Shown: positions 46,126-59,023 of the stretch, one piece after another
Numbering within the stretch: the stretch's first letter is position 1
How the letters are laid out: each line of letters starts with the position of its first letter
DNA from: Shewanella sp. CG12_big_fil_rev_8_21_14_0_65_47_15
Lineage (GTDB): Bacteria; Pseudomonadota; Gammaproteobacteria; Enterobacterales; Shewanellaceae
DNA: 64,000 nucleotides
Reading direction: 5' to 3'
Assembly (NCBI RefSeq): GCF_002783505.1
Contig: NZ_PFGL01000001.1
Location: 62,001-126,000, forward strand
Program-made: the position numbers and the translations under genes
The notes under the pieces: generated by a model
Told to the model about the DNA's origin: nothing
Database searches by the model: none
The model's input: only the letters and a program-made list of their open reading frames with translations

Positions 46126-46575
46126 ATGGCAGCAAAACTGGAAGTTCTGGAGCAGCAAATAGCTACTGATGCCAGAGATGGCATTGAGTACATTTGTATT
46201 ACCGACATTGCTCGCTATAAAAACAGCGAACATACCGATGATTTAATCCGTAACTGGTTGCGTAATCGCAATACCATTGAGTTTTTAGGCATCTGGGAGC
46301 AACTAAACAACCCAGATTTTAAACCCGTCGAATTTGACGGGTTTAAAAAACAAGCCGGATTAAACAGTTTTACCTTAACGCCAAAACAGTGGATTGAGAA
46401 AACTGGTGCTATAGGGCTGATCTCCAAAGCTGGCCGTTATGGTGGCACCTATGCACAAAAAGACATTGCCTTTGAATTTGCCAGTTGGATCTCGGTGGAG
46501 TTTAAGCTGGATATTTCACAAATGACTCTTTTAACCAAACAGCCAGCTGCACTGTCGGCAAAAGGTGGTCACTAG
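46126..46575 (+). CDS. KilA-N domain protein embedded in the cas operon
   Basis: 149 residues. Nearly the whole protein is a KilA-N DNA-binding domain (ICITDIARYKNSEHTDDLIRNWLRNRNT, FKKQAGLNSFTLTPKQWIEKTGAIGL, GRYGGTYAQKDIAFEFASWI). The usual chromosomal homologues, as I remember them, go on for another hundred or so residues. Here the family stops after EFKLDIS and is replaced by a 19-residue tail. GGAGG precedes the ATG; it lies 25 bases after casE and two bases before cas1, so it is co-transcribed. KilA-N genes are common in phages. It could be a captured phage gene, a repressor of the operon, or an adaptation accessory; none is shown. Confidence 0.88.
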   Translation: MAAKLEVLEQQIATDARDGIEYICITDIARYKNSEHTDDLIRNWLRNRNTIEFLGIWEQLNNPDFKPVEFDGFKKQAGLNSFTLTPKQWIEKTGAIGLISKAGRYGGTYAQKDIAFEFASWISVEFKLDISQMTLLTKQPAALSAKGGH

Positions 46576-46577
46576 TT

Positions 46578-47794
<1,217 letters not shown>

Positions 47795-47881
47795 CTACCA
47801 GTAGCTCTTTAACAACTCGGAAAATTTGGTAGAAAAAAGTAACTGCTTTTTTCTATTTAAAATCAGTTATATACTTTTAGG
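47795..47881 (+). promoter_or_regulatory. CRISPR leader
   Basis: 87-base AT-rich sequence between cas2 and repeat 1. It contains a perfect 9-bp inverted repeat AGAAAAAAG / CTTTTTTCT (47831-47854) and a -10-like TATACT (47870-47875) whose -35 is poor. No IHF site could be recognised with confidence. Position next to intact repeats and opposite the degenerate terminal repeat marks this as the acquisition end. Confidence 0.8.
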
Positions 47882-50800
47882 CCGTTCCCCGTAAGCACGG
47901 GGATAAACCGCTGCCTTTCATCTTTACCGCTTTAGCGTGAATCCGTTCCCCGTAAGCACGGGGATAAACCGCATGGCTTGGTGTGCATACAGGATTGAAT
48001 CACCCGTTCCCCGTAAGCACGGGGATAAACCGCTTGTCTGCGTAGGCGGCTAACGACAAATTAGCCGTTCCCCGTAAGCACGGGGATAAACCGGCGATCG
48101 AGTGTATGGATTATCGGATATTAAACCGTTCCCCGTAAGCACGGGGATAAACCGGTACGTGACGTTTTTGGCATGAGTGCCGACGGCCGTTCCCCGTAAG
48201 CACGGGGATAAACCGTACTCAACATGGACCCTGCAGACTTAGTGCAGCCGTTCCCCGTAAGCACGGGGATAAACCGCAACTCGCGGACAAGTTTTTAAAT
48301 TCTATGGCCCGTTCCCCGTAAGCACGGGGATAAACCGCGAGAAGTTCGCGCCAGTAAACGGACAAGTAACCGTTCCCCGTAAGCACGGGGATAAACCGCT
48401 AAACCAGAAAACCAAGGTAAAGTATTCAAACCGTTCCCCGTAAGCACGGGGATAAACCGGTATCTATTCATTTAGTTACGAAAAAACAGACCCGTTCCCC
48501 GTAAGCACGGGGATAAACCGCAGCTAGAGCATTAGCCCTAGCGAAAAAAGAACCGTTCCCCGTAAGCACGGGGATAAACCGTAGGTAAAACCTTTAAACA
48601 CGATGGTCCAGTTCCGTTCCCCGTAAGCACGGGGATAAACCGTTACTTGCAGCAAATGGTTTTGAAATTCCGGACCGTTCCCCGTAAGCACGGGGATAAA
48701 CCGCGTTTGGGGCGTTACGCGGGTTAGTTATCTGTCCGTTCCCCGTAAGCACGGGGATAAACCGTATTTGCCTATCGTGAAATGCACTTGGTTGCGCCGT
48801 TCCCCGTAAGCACGGGGATAAACCGCACTGCATCAGCCAGGCGTTAATAACGTCAACCCGTTCCCCGTAAGCACGGGGATAAACCGTCGCTATTGAGCTC
48901 GCTGCCATTGCCAAAAAACCGTTCCCCGTAAGCACGGGGATAAACCGTTCAGCTCTTTAAGGGTGTAACCATAGGGAACCCGTTCCCCGTAAGCACGGGG
49001 ATAAACCGCCGCTGGTGCTGGTGAGCTATCTAATGTATTGCCGTTCCCCGTAAGCACGGGGATAAACCGCGCATAGACCAACTTTTGTCGAACATGACGG
49101 CCCGTTCCCCGTAAGCACGGGGATAAACCGTTTGACGTGCTTAACAAGCTGGCCTCGGCAATCCGTTCCCCGTAAGCACGGGGATAAACCGCAATTTATA
49201 GGTGATCTGCCAATAGTGGCTTACCGTTCCCCGTAAGCACGGGGATAAACCGTAACATTAAAAAATCAAATAACCTCACATTAACCGTTCCCCGTAAGCA
49301 CGGGGATAAACCGTTTTGGATAAAAATGTTTTCAATCATGACTTGCCGTTCCCCGTAAGCACGGGGATAAACCGCTTATACAGCCATATTGACCATGTTG
49401 AATAAGCCGTTCCCCGTAAGCACGGGGATAAACCGCCTAGATTGATTATCTGAGCCAGACACAGAGCCCGTTCCCCGTAAGCACGGGGATAAACCGCACA
49501 ATGAACCGAGCTGTCCGTTCATTATTCGCCGTTCCCCGTAAGCACGGGGATAAACCGTCGTATTCAGTGCAATTTTTTTCTTTATCTAACCGTTCCCCGT
49601 AAGCACGGGGATAAACCGTTATCTAGAACCCACCATAGAAAATCTTTGCACCGTTCCCCGTAAGCACGGGGATAAACCGTGTCTAGATACTCTAATATCT
49701 GCTTTACTCATCCGTTCCCCGTAAGCACGGGGATAAACCGTGTGGATGAATCACCCCTTTCATCGCGGCGAACCGTTCCCCGTAAGCACGGGGATAAACC
49801 GCGTACTGGATAAAGGCTTGCTGGTTTATATTGCCGTTCCCCGTAAGCACGGGGATAAACCGTTACAGTATCATTTTTACCTTGTGGAGCTACGCCGTTC
49901 CCCGTAAGCACGGGGATAAACCGCAATACGGGCCCAGAATAATGAGCAATTTGCACCGTTCCCCGTAAGCACGGGGATAAACCGCAGATCACTTTAGATC
50001 GTGCGGCCACCATTGCCCGTTCCCCGTAAGCACGGGGATAAACCGTCATCGTTAACTTTAACGTGAGGCGGATTGTGCCGTTCCCCGTAAGCACGGGGAT
50101 AAACCGCAAGTTCCGTCACTCAGAATGACGACTAAAAACCGTTCCCCGTAAGCACGGGGATAAACCGTTGAGACTATCCTTATCCATCGTCCGGAAGTGC
50201 CGTTCCCCGTAAGCACGGGGATAAACCGCTTGTATTTCTGCGTATTCACGCAGCAGCGAACCGTTCCCCGTAAGCACGGGGATAAACCGTATGGCGGGTG
50301 ACATTACCGTGCCCGAGCCTACCGTTCCCCGTAAGCACGGGGATAAACCGCTGGAATAGCCATATTAATCCTTACCAAGGCCCCGTTCCCCGTAAGCACG
50401 GGGATAAACCGCAAACTTAACGGATATTCAAAAGGCTGAGGACCCGTTCCCCGTAAGCACGGGGATAAACCGCATATTTTATGTCGTGCGGATATCCGAT
50501 TTAACCGTTCCCCGTAAGCACGGGGATAAACCGATGGCACAGCACTCCCGCCATATTAAGTACTGCCGTTCCCCGTAAGCACGGGGATAAACCGCATACT
50601 CAACAACATGACGCAGTTCGGCACAGCCGTTCCCCGTAAGCACGGGGATAAACCGTCATCACCCAAGGCGGGCGCTAATTTTTCCCACCGTTCCCCGTAA
50701 GCACGGGGATAAACCGTCACCCACGACGGCGCCAACACTTACGGCGAACCGTTCCCCGTAAGCACGGGGATAAACCGCTAAAATCTAGGAAGAAGTAGTG

Positions 50801-53800
50801 CGACCTTGACCGTTCCCCGTAAGCACGGGGATAAACCGTCAAATGCCAGCAATAACGGCACGGTGGGCGACCGTTCCCCGTAAGCACGGGGATAAACCGC
50901 CTGGTACAGCGAAGACGTGAACGACGTCAGTCCGTTCCCCGTAAGCACGGGGATAAACCGCAATCGCCGTGCTTAGAGATATGCTCGTCCAACCGTTCCC
51001 CGTAAGCACGGGGATAAACCGTCGGAAACCTTATAAACGCCGTGAATAAACGGCCGTTCCCCGTAAGCACGGGGATAAACCGCCCTTCTCACAGCCAAAT
51101 ACACCCGTATTGCGCCGTTCCCCGTAAGCACGGGGATAAACCGTACAAGAGGCCGCAGCGCAAAAAGACGAGTCCCCGTTCCCCGTAAGCACGGGGATAA
51201 ACCGATCAGTATTTTGCTGACAGAGAAGCTATTTACCCGTTCCCCGTAAGCACGGGGATAAACCGCACTTTTTCCGCTAATTGCTTTGCTTCAATTGCCG
51301 TTCCCCGTAAGCACGGGGATAAACCGATTCTAGCCGCGCTCGCATACTGTGAGCAGTCCCGTTCCCCGTAAGCACGGGGATAAACCGCTACCCAACAGGG
51401 ATATATATTGATGAAAAAACCGTTCCCCGTAAGCACGGGGATAAACCGCAAGGACGGCGCTAGTGACCTTAATAATGATGCCGTTCCCCGTAAGCACGGG
51501 GATAAACCGGAATTTAACCCGATGAAAACCAGTACCCGCAACCGTTCCCCGTAAGCACGGGGATAAACCGTTGTGCGCTTATGACTGATTTGCATTATTA
51601 GACCGTTCCCCGTAAGCACGGGGATAAACCGCACCTCAACCTATTCGGTGATGGTCAAAACTGCCGTTCCCCGTAAGCACGGGGATAAACCGCCCGCATT
51701 GCCGCAGCGGAACTCTGTATACCGCCGTTCCCCGTAAGCACGGGGATAAACCGGATCCGTTATGACGTTATATGAGTACGATAACCCGTTCCCCGTAAGC
51801 ACGGGGATAAACCGTCGCGGGCCGATAACCCGGTCATGATGTCAAGCCGTTCCCCGTAAGCACGGGGATAAACCGTGTACGTGGTCACGCCGTTGGCACC
51901 GGCAACACCGTTCCCCGTAAGCACGGGGATAAACCGGTTTAGCCCCTGATACCCAATATTGGTTTTGGCCGTTCCCCGTAAGCACGGGGATAAACCGTGC
52001 TGTCCTTTGGCGATTTGATTAACGTCAACCCGTTCCCCGTAAGCACGGGGATAAACCGTTAATTGCCTGAAATACCGTTCCACCGGTTTCCCGTTCCCCG
52101 TAAGCACGGGGATAAACCGCAAATCGATGTGGAGGACGTTTGGGGTATTGGCCGTTCCCCGTAAGCACGGGGATAAACCGCCCTATATTTGTTCGCGTCC
52201 AAGTGCTTACCACCGTTCCCCGTAAGCACGGGGATAAACCGGACTCTTATGAGTCCTCTTCGCAAGGTGCGCACCGTTCCCCGTAAGCACGGGGATAAAC
52301 CGTTGCGCAGCGCGGGGTACAGGCTGGTCTATGACCGTTCCCCGTAAGCACGGGGATAAACCGTTTATACGGGCGATAAAAAGACCCTTGAAGCCCCGTT
52401 CCCCGTAAGCACGGGGATAAACCGCTATTAAGGAGCTTTGTTATGCTGCAAAGCAACCGTTCCCCGTAAGCACGGGGATAAACCGTCATGTTAATACTGG
52501 TTACTTATCGGGTTTGCCCGTTCCCCGTAAGCACGGGGATAAACCGCGACTTGAGATTGATTTGCTGGCTGTGGAGATCCGTTCCCCGTAAGCACGGGGA
52601 TAAACCGTCATTCACAGCATTGTAAAATGACGATTTGCCCCGTTCCCCGTAAGCACGGGGATAAACCGCCAAAAATAGGTTTGCTCCCTCATGCACGATA
52701 CCGTTCCCCGTAAGCACGGGGATAAACCGCCCCATTGGGAATGACGTTGTTTAAATTTTTGCCGTTCCCCGTAAGCACGGGGATAAACCGCCCGGACGCA
52801 ATTTATATTGGCAAGTTGGCTACCGTTCCCCGTAAGCACGGGGATAAACCGCCACCTTCTGCCTTGACTCGTTGTAGTCCTTCCCGTTCCCCGTAAGCAC
52901 GGGGATAAACCGTCAGGTACTTCCGTGTCATCAGCATGACGATGCCGTTCCCCGTAAGCACGGGGATAAACCGGGAAAGAAACAGGGATAGTTACGCAGA
53001 AAGAACCGTTCCCCGTAAGCACGGGGATAAACCGCCTATCCAGTGCTCACACCGGTACAGCATGAACCGTTCCCCGTAAGCACGGGGATAAACCGCGGTT
53101 AAACTGCTTATCAAAAAACACCATCAACCGTTCCCCGTAAGCACGGGGATAAACCGTGCGCCGAGTAGTACAACCCATCCGAATGTAACCGTTCCCCGTA
53201 AGCACGGGGATAAACCGCCTCAATGGACAATTCAAAAAGCCTGGCAACCCCGTTCCCCGTAAGCACGGGGATAAACCGGTAAGAATTTCTGTTCAGTATC
53301 ATAAGCACGACCGTTCCCCGTAAGCACGGGGATAAACCGCTGTCGGTCGAGAATATGTCGAGGAAGTCGAGCCGTTCCCCGTAAGCACGGGGATAAACCG
53401 GTCACACCGTAAAATATCATGATGCCCGTGGTCCGTTCCCCGTAAGCACGGGGATAAACCGCATTATGAGAAATTTGAACTCGATACCAGTATCCGTTCC
53501 CCGTAAGCACGGGGATAAACCGGTTAGCAATCAAAAGCGGGTTAACCCTGATGACCGTTCCCCGTAAGCACGGGGATAAACCGTGGTAGCCAATGCCGTA
53601 CCGCTTCAAATAGGGCCGTTCCCCGTAAGCACGGGGATAAACCGGGGCCGAATCACTCGCCAAGTTTTTCAATTGGCCGTTCCCCGTAAGCACGGGGATA
53701 AACCGTCGAGCGTGACACGGTCAGCCTGTGGGACTCGCCGTTCCCCGTAAGCACGGGGATAAACCGCCAACTGGCATAAACACGCTGCCTATTTTGATCC

Positions 53801-56632
53801 GTTCCCCGTAAGCACGGGGATAAACCGAATGCCATTTGCTCTCTTGTCCATCTGATGCGCCGTTCCCCGTAAGCACGGGGATAAACCGGCACTGCTGGCT
53901 GCACAGTCTTTACTCGGTGTCCGTTCCCCGTAAGCACGGGGATAAACCGCATGGCGGCAAATTATCTGCCCCTGAATATTACCGTTCCCCGTAAGCACGG
54001 GGATAAACCGCCTGCTTACCTTTGTGTACTACGCCCAAATCACCGTTCCCCGTAAGCACGGGGATAAACCGATTACAGTTTCTCAGGTGCCTACAATCAT
54101 TGGCCGTTCCCCGTAAGCACGGGGATAAACCGGTAATGAGGTTGATGAGTTCGGTGGTTTTACGCCGTTCCCCGTAAGCACGGGGATAAACCGCTGCAGT
54201 AAGACTGCATAGCTCTCAAGCTCAGCCGTTCCCCGTAAGCACGGGGATAAACCGCATCCGAGCAATAAAATTGTTATCAATCTCATCCGTTCCCCGTAAG
54301 CACGGGGATAAACCGCTGCTCTAGCACTAATCTATCCGATGCAGCACCCGTTCCCCGTAAGCACGGGGATAAACCGGCCGAGGCGCAGCGATTGAAAGCT
54401 GTTTCAGACCGTTCCCCGTAAGCACGGGGATAAACCGTCACTCTGCACCAATGGCTAGACTTGTTTGAGCCGTTCCCCGTAAGCACGGGGATAAACCGCC
54501 CTTTAGAACGTTGTTTTAACTCATACTTTTCCGTTCCCCGTAAGCACGGGGATAAACCGGAGTTGAATACCAAGGCGTAGGCTGCAAGCTACCGTTCCCC
54601 GTAAGCACGGGGATAAACCGAAAATTGTTGCGTGTAGTCCTACTGTTGACGGCCGTTCCCCGTAAGCACGGGGATAAACCGGTTATTGAATTGGCCACAG
54701 CTTATGTTGCTGGCCGTTCCCCGTAAGCACGGGGATAAACCGTATTACGAACTTATGAAATGTGTTTAGCTCATCCGTTCCCCGTAAGCACGGGGATAAA
54801 CCGTCGGACTGATATTGAATGGAAGGGTGCTGCACCGTTCCCCGTAAGCACGGGGATAAACCTGATTACGTCTTCCAAACTTTAGCGGCGCAGGCCCGTT
54901 CCCCGTAAGCACGGGGATAAACCGCACCAAGACCTTCAACATTGATTTGGCTTGAGCCGTTCCCCGTAAGCACGGGGATAAACCGCGCACCCCCGTTAAG
55001 GCGCGGCCTATGATTGGCCGTTCCCCGTAAGCACGGGGATAAACCGCAGCCGTGGCGCTCGGAATATTTTGGACTCGGCCGTTCCCCGTAAGCACGGGGA
55101 TAAACCGACCCTGATGCGTTGGGCTCATATCTGCGTGAACCGTTCCCCGTAAGCACGGGGATAAACCGCCCACTACCTCGCCATCGACTACCGCAACAAA
55201 CCGTTCCCCGTAAGCACGGGGATAAACCGCTGGTAGGCTTCGCGAGCTTCGTGGTTGTCGACCGTTCCCCGTAAGCACGGGGATAAACCGTCCAGCCCCT
55301 TCAGTGCGGTAAAACTCAATTACCGTTCCCCGTAAGCACGGGGATAAACCGGAAATGGCCAATATCAATGCTGGCCGACCTAACCGTTCCCCGTAAGCAC
55401 GGGGATAAACCGGAACTCTGCGGCCTCTTGCTTAGCAGAAATAACCGTTCCCCGTAAGCACGGGGATAAACCGGTCTGCGCTGTTATTCATGGCGCTGCC
55501 CGCTACCGTTCCCCGTAAGCACGGGGATAAACCGGTTCGAGTGCTAATGCCAACATTTTCAGATAACCGTTCCCCGTAAGCACGGGGATAAACCGCCAAC
55601 ATACTGTTTTTTTAAACAGTAAAGGGTCCGTTCCCCGTAAGCACGGGGATAAACCGGATGGTATTGATGGTATTGACGGCATTAATGGCCGTTCCCCGTA
55701 AGCACGGGGATAAACCGGTTTCTGTTCAACCTGATGGTCAAACTGATTGCCGTTCCCCGTAAGCACGGGGATAAACCGGACGGCGGCCAATCCATCGATA
55801 TTTATAACACCCGTTCCCCGTAAGCACGGGGATAAACCGATGCCATGGCGTTGTAACCTGTATCGCTTACACCGTTCCCCGTAAGCACGGGGATAAACCG
55901 GTCGGAGTAACTGCAGACGGTAAATACTATGGCCGTTCCCCGCAAGCACGGGGATAAACCGCTGCCGCGAACGCAGCTCAACAAGGCGTTACGCCGTTCC
56001 CCGTAAGCACGGGGATAAACCGCCCATTACTGAGCCAGTTGCGACGCGCATCGGCCGTTCCCCGTAAGCACGGGGATAAACCGCGTCTTGCTCTGACTTA
56101 GTTAGTTTTGGCATACCGTTCCCCGTAAGCACGGGGATAAACCGCATTGGCCGCGATTGCGCCCATTGATATTGGGCCGTTCCCCGTAAGCACGGGGATA
56201 AACCGCAACTCAGCATTGTTAGCTTTAGCTTCTTTTACCGTTCCCCGTAAGCACGGGGATAAACCGCAATAAAATCATTACCGGACATAATGATCACACC
56301 GTTCCCCGTAAGCACGGGGATAAACCGCCAAACACGGAGACGCATTGCTGATGAGAAATCCGTTCCCCGTAAGCACGGGGATAAACCGCGTTCGGGCTGA
56401 TTGTAGCCCTTTTTATTTCACCGTTCCCCGTAAGCACGGGGATAAACCGCTTTCCGGCTTTGCGGTTGATGGTGTGGAGGGCCGTTCCCCGTAAGCACGG
56501 GGATAAACCGTGTGGGGCTTTGTCGAGTGGAATGCCGAAGGCCCGTTCCCCGTAAGCACGGGGATAAACCGCAGCAAATATTTTCAACCCGTAGCGTTGG
56601 CGACCGTTCCCCGTAAGCACGGGGATAAATAG
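47882..56632 (+). CRISPR. Type I-E CRISPR array, 144 repeats and 143 spacers
   Basis: 29-base repeat opening CCGTTCCCCGTAAGCACGGG and ending GATAAACCG, with period 61. By hand count there are 144 repeats; all spacers are 32 bases except spacer 114 (31), which accounts exactly for the 8,751-bp length. The stem is CCCCG/CGGGG. Orientation is that of the crRNA, rightward, leader at the left. Variants: repeat 115 (starts 54835) ends in T instead of G; repeat 133 (starts 55933) has C for T at position 11; the last repeat (56604) ends TAG instead of CCG, the usual degenerate leader-distal repeat. Near-uniform repeats and an intact cas set suggest a live system. Confidence 0.99.
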
Positions 56633-56797
56633 GTTCGGAGTTCTAGCTCCTAAAGCCTAGGGCCTATCTCCTAGGGCCTATCTCCTAAAACCTAGCCCCG
56701 ACCCATTACACTAAAGATCCAAGAAACAGTATTTTTCACTGATAGTAAGCTGTCATATCAAGATATAACCATCTTTAACATTGGTAGTTAGAGGACC
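56633..56797. repeat. Array trailer with short tandem repeat
   Basis: Non-coding sequence after the last repeat. Two tandem copies of a 14-base unit, CTAGGGCCTATCTC (56657-56684), with a third degenerate copy. Nothing else recognisable. Confidence 0.6.
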
Positions 56798-56837
56798 AAA
56801 AACAATAATGCCGCTATTTAGCGGCATTATTGTTTTT
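56798..56837. terminator. Bidirectional terminator between the array and the sulfatase gene
   Basis: Perfect 19-bp inverted repeat (arms 56798-56816 and 56819-56837, core AATGCCGCTA) with A- and T-runs at its ends. It can stop array transcripts and those of the convergent gene. Confidence 0.88.
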
Positions 56838-56843
56838 ACGCAA

Positions 56844-58808
56844 TTAGTTAGCTAGGCGATACAGTTCTTGCTGGTAGGCTAAACTGCCCCACAATGCCCA
56901 GCTTAGGGCCTTTGCCTCAAGGGCGTGGGCGGCAGGAACGTGAGGGGTTAGCTGCTCAGTTTTCTCGTCATATCGGAAACCTTGTGCCGCTTTTTCGGGT
57001 TGCAACACAACCACATCTTTGCCTTCCATCAGGGCGAAGTTTTTATCGTATTGCATTAACGCGCGCCCCGGCCAATCGTCGCTCACCTGGGTCAAATCGC
57101 GGCCAAGCATAGGGTAAGAATCTGAAATACCGATTAAAGATAGCAAAGTGGGTGGTAAATCAATTTGACTCACAATGCGATGGTCGCGCTTAGGTTGAAT
57201 CGCATCCCCGAGGATCAGCCCCGGAATACGAAAGCGTGATACGGGTACGAGATCCGCGCCACCCACTCGGCTGTCATGGTCGGCAACCACAATAAAGATC
57301 GTGTCCTTCCAGTAGTCGGCATTTTTAGCGAGTTTGAAAAACTCACCGATCGCATAGTCGGCGTACTTAGCCGCATTATTACGGGTTTGCTTAGGTTGTT
57401 CGTAGAGGTCGATGCGATCATCGGGGAATTCGAACGGATCGTGGTTACTCGAGCTAAACACTAAACTAAAGAATGGCTTACCTTCACTGTGTAGGCGTTC
57501 AAACTCGCTATTCGCCTTACGCATTAAGTCTTCGTCAGAGGCGCCCCAGGAGCCCACAAAGGCGGGAGACTGATAATCTTTTTGGTCTATGATATCGCTA
57601 AAGCCATTGCCCAAGAAGAAGCTGCGCATATTGTCAAAATGGCTTTCGCCACCATAGATAAACTGGGTGGTATAACCATGATTTTTAAGAAGTTCTGCTA
57701 TGGTAAAAAAGCCAGTTTGACTCTTACCCAGTTTTACCACGGCACGTGCGGGTGTGGGGGTAAAGCCCGTTGTTACCGCTTCGATGCCGCGAACGGAGCG
57801 AGTGCCCGTTGCGTATAAATTATCGAAATACCAGCCTTCCTTCGATAGGGCATCGATATTCGGTGTCAGGGGTAATCCACCTAAGCTCCCGACAAAACGG
57901 GCGCCTAAACTTTCTTGCAGTAGGATCACTAAGTTCTTTGGCTTACCGGTGAAACTCGCTTGATTAAAACTCAGTGAGGGTACATCCGTCGAAGTAAAGG
58001 CATTTTCGGGACGACCACTTTCCTGCCTGATAGTGGCGATAATCTCGGCATTATCGAGTTTGCCATACACTTTTGATGCATCGGCCTCACTGCCCATCTG
58101 TTTGATGGCAAACACTAATGAATAGGCCGAGTTAATCACTAACGAGTTCACTAATGGATCGTCGGCAAAGGCGACCATAGCGGGGTTAATCGGTCTATGG
58201 CCTAAGGTCGAACGGGCCCCCAATAATGTCACGGCAATAACAAGTACCGCCAGCACAGGGCGTAAGTACCAGCGCGGGAAACGTAGATTTTTCGTGAGCT
58301 TACCGCTTAACCACCAGCCGCCACAGAGTGTACCTATCGTTAATAGCACGGAGAAAATCAGTTCGAGTTTGCGCCCCGCCCATAACATGGAAATCACTTC
58401 TTTCGGGTAAATCAGGTATTCCACATATAAACGGTTAGGACGAATACCGTATTCTTCGATAAAGGCGGGGGTCGATGCCTCTAAAAAGAGCATGATCCAC
58501 AGGCCAAGCGTCAACCACAGCCTTAGGATCGGCTGCCAAAGGCGGCCAATGAGATGCTCACCCGAAAACAAGGCAGTCCCTAGGGCGGCAATCCCCCACA
58601 ACCAACACAGTGTCGCTATATCGACGCGTAAACCTTGGATTAACAGGTGTGACCAACCGTCGACCGCGCTCACCCGTTCGGCTTGCCATAGGCCTAAACC
58701 GATACGACTTGCACTCGCAATCAACAGAACTAATAGGCAAAAAATGAAAATGGCGCGAAAAGGCCCGTGGGCGCCCTGGCGTCCGCGAGCAGATAAACCT
58801 GACAGCAT
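56844..58808 (-). CDS. LTA synthase family sulfatase-fold membrane protein
   Basis: Inner-membrane protein of the LtaS/MdoB (phosphoglycerol or phosphoethanolamine transferase) family, 654 residues. Five N-terminal membrane helices (to about residue 210), then a periplasmic alkaline-phosphatase-like domain. It has VILLQESLGARFVG (metal site), the nucleophile Thr in YATGTRSVRGIEAVTTGF, GGESHFDNMRSFFLGNGF, and VADHDSRVGG. Product unknown: it may modify periplasmic glucans or lipopolysaccharide. GGGG at seven bases supports the start. First backbone gene right of the CRISPR island. Confidence 0.9.
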   Translation of the reverse strand: MLSGLSARGRQGAHGPFRAIFIFCLLVLLIASASRIGLGLWQAERVSAVDGWSHLLIQGLRVDIATLCWLWGIAALGTALFSGEHLIGRLWQPILRLWLTLGLWIMLFLEASTPAFIEEYGIRPNRLYVEYLIYPKEVISMLWAGRKLELIFSVLLTIGTLCGGWWLSGKLTKNLRFPRWYLRPVLAVLVIAVTLLGARSTLGHRPINPAMVAFADDPLVNSLVINSAYSLVFAIKQMGSEADASKVYGKLDNAEIIATIRQESGRPENAFTSTDVPSLSFNQASFTGKPKNLVILLQESLGARFVGSLGGLPLTPNIDALSKEGWYFDNLYATGTRSVRGIEAVTTGFTPTPARAVVKLGKSQTGFFTIAELLKNHGYTTQFIYGGESHFDNMRSFFLGNGFSDIIDQKDYQSPAFVGSWGASDEDLMRKANSEFERLHSEGKPFFSLVFSSSNHDPFEFPDDRIDLYEQPKQTRNNAAKYADYAIGEFFKLAKNADYWKDTIFIVVADHDSRVGGADLVPVSRFRIPGLILGDAIQPKRDHRIVSQIDLPPTLLSLIGISDSYPMLGRDLTQVSDDWPGRALMQYDKNFALMEGKDVVVLQPEKAAQGFRYDEKTEQLTPHVPAAHALEAKALSWALWGSLAYQQELYRLAN

Positions 58809-58985
58809 GTATTACCCCAAAACAATCAATTTCCACTCAGCTTTGGAGTGTCGATTTGAAAAAACCTAGGAAGAAGTCGTCCTATGACAACCTATTTGGC
58901 TTAAGGTTGTATTAAATTGCCGCCTTTATAGTCTCGATGGCAGCAAAAATGCAACAATTTTATGACTAGCTTGGGTATAAATGTC

Positions 58986-59011
58986 GACTCGGACACAGGC
59001 CTGTCCGAGTC
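58986..59011 (-). terminator. Probable terminator of tex
   Basis: Perfect 10-bp stem GACTCGGACA / TGTCCGAGTC with a six-base loop, 13 bases beyond the tex stop. The following T-tract on the minus strand is short, so strength is uncertain. Confidence 0.65.
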
Positions 59012-59023
59012 TGACATCATGGC

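Noticed and set aside
46500-46575. Frameshift that would restore the missing C-terminal part of the KilA-N protein
   Set aside because: The other frames up to the cas1 start show nothing like the usual family continuation; the gene is truncated, not shifted.
47795-47881. IHF-binding site in the leader as in E. coli
   Set aside because: No stretch matches the IHF consensus well enough on either strand.
48594-56620. Many minus-strand open frames of 60-200 codons across the array with recurring RFIPVLTGNG, VYPRAYGER and GLSPCLRGT segments
   Set aside because: They are translations of the CRISPR repeat in three frames (period 61 is not a multiple of three). They have no ribosome sites and run against the array.
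47882-56632. Self-targeting spacers against genes in this window
   Set aside because: None noticed by eye, but I could not compare all 143 spacers with both strands; only a sequence search would settle it.
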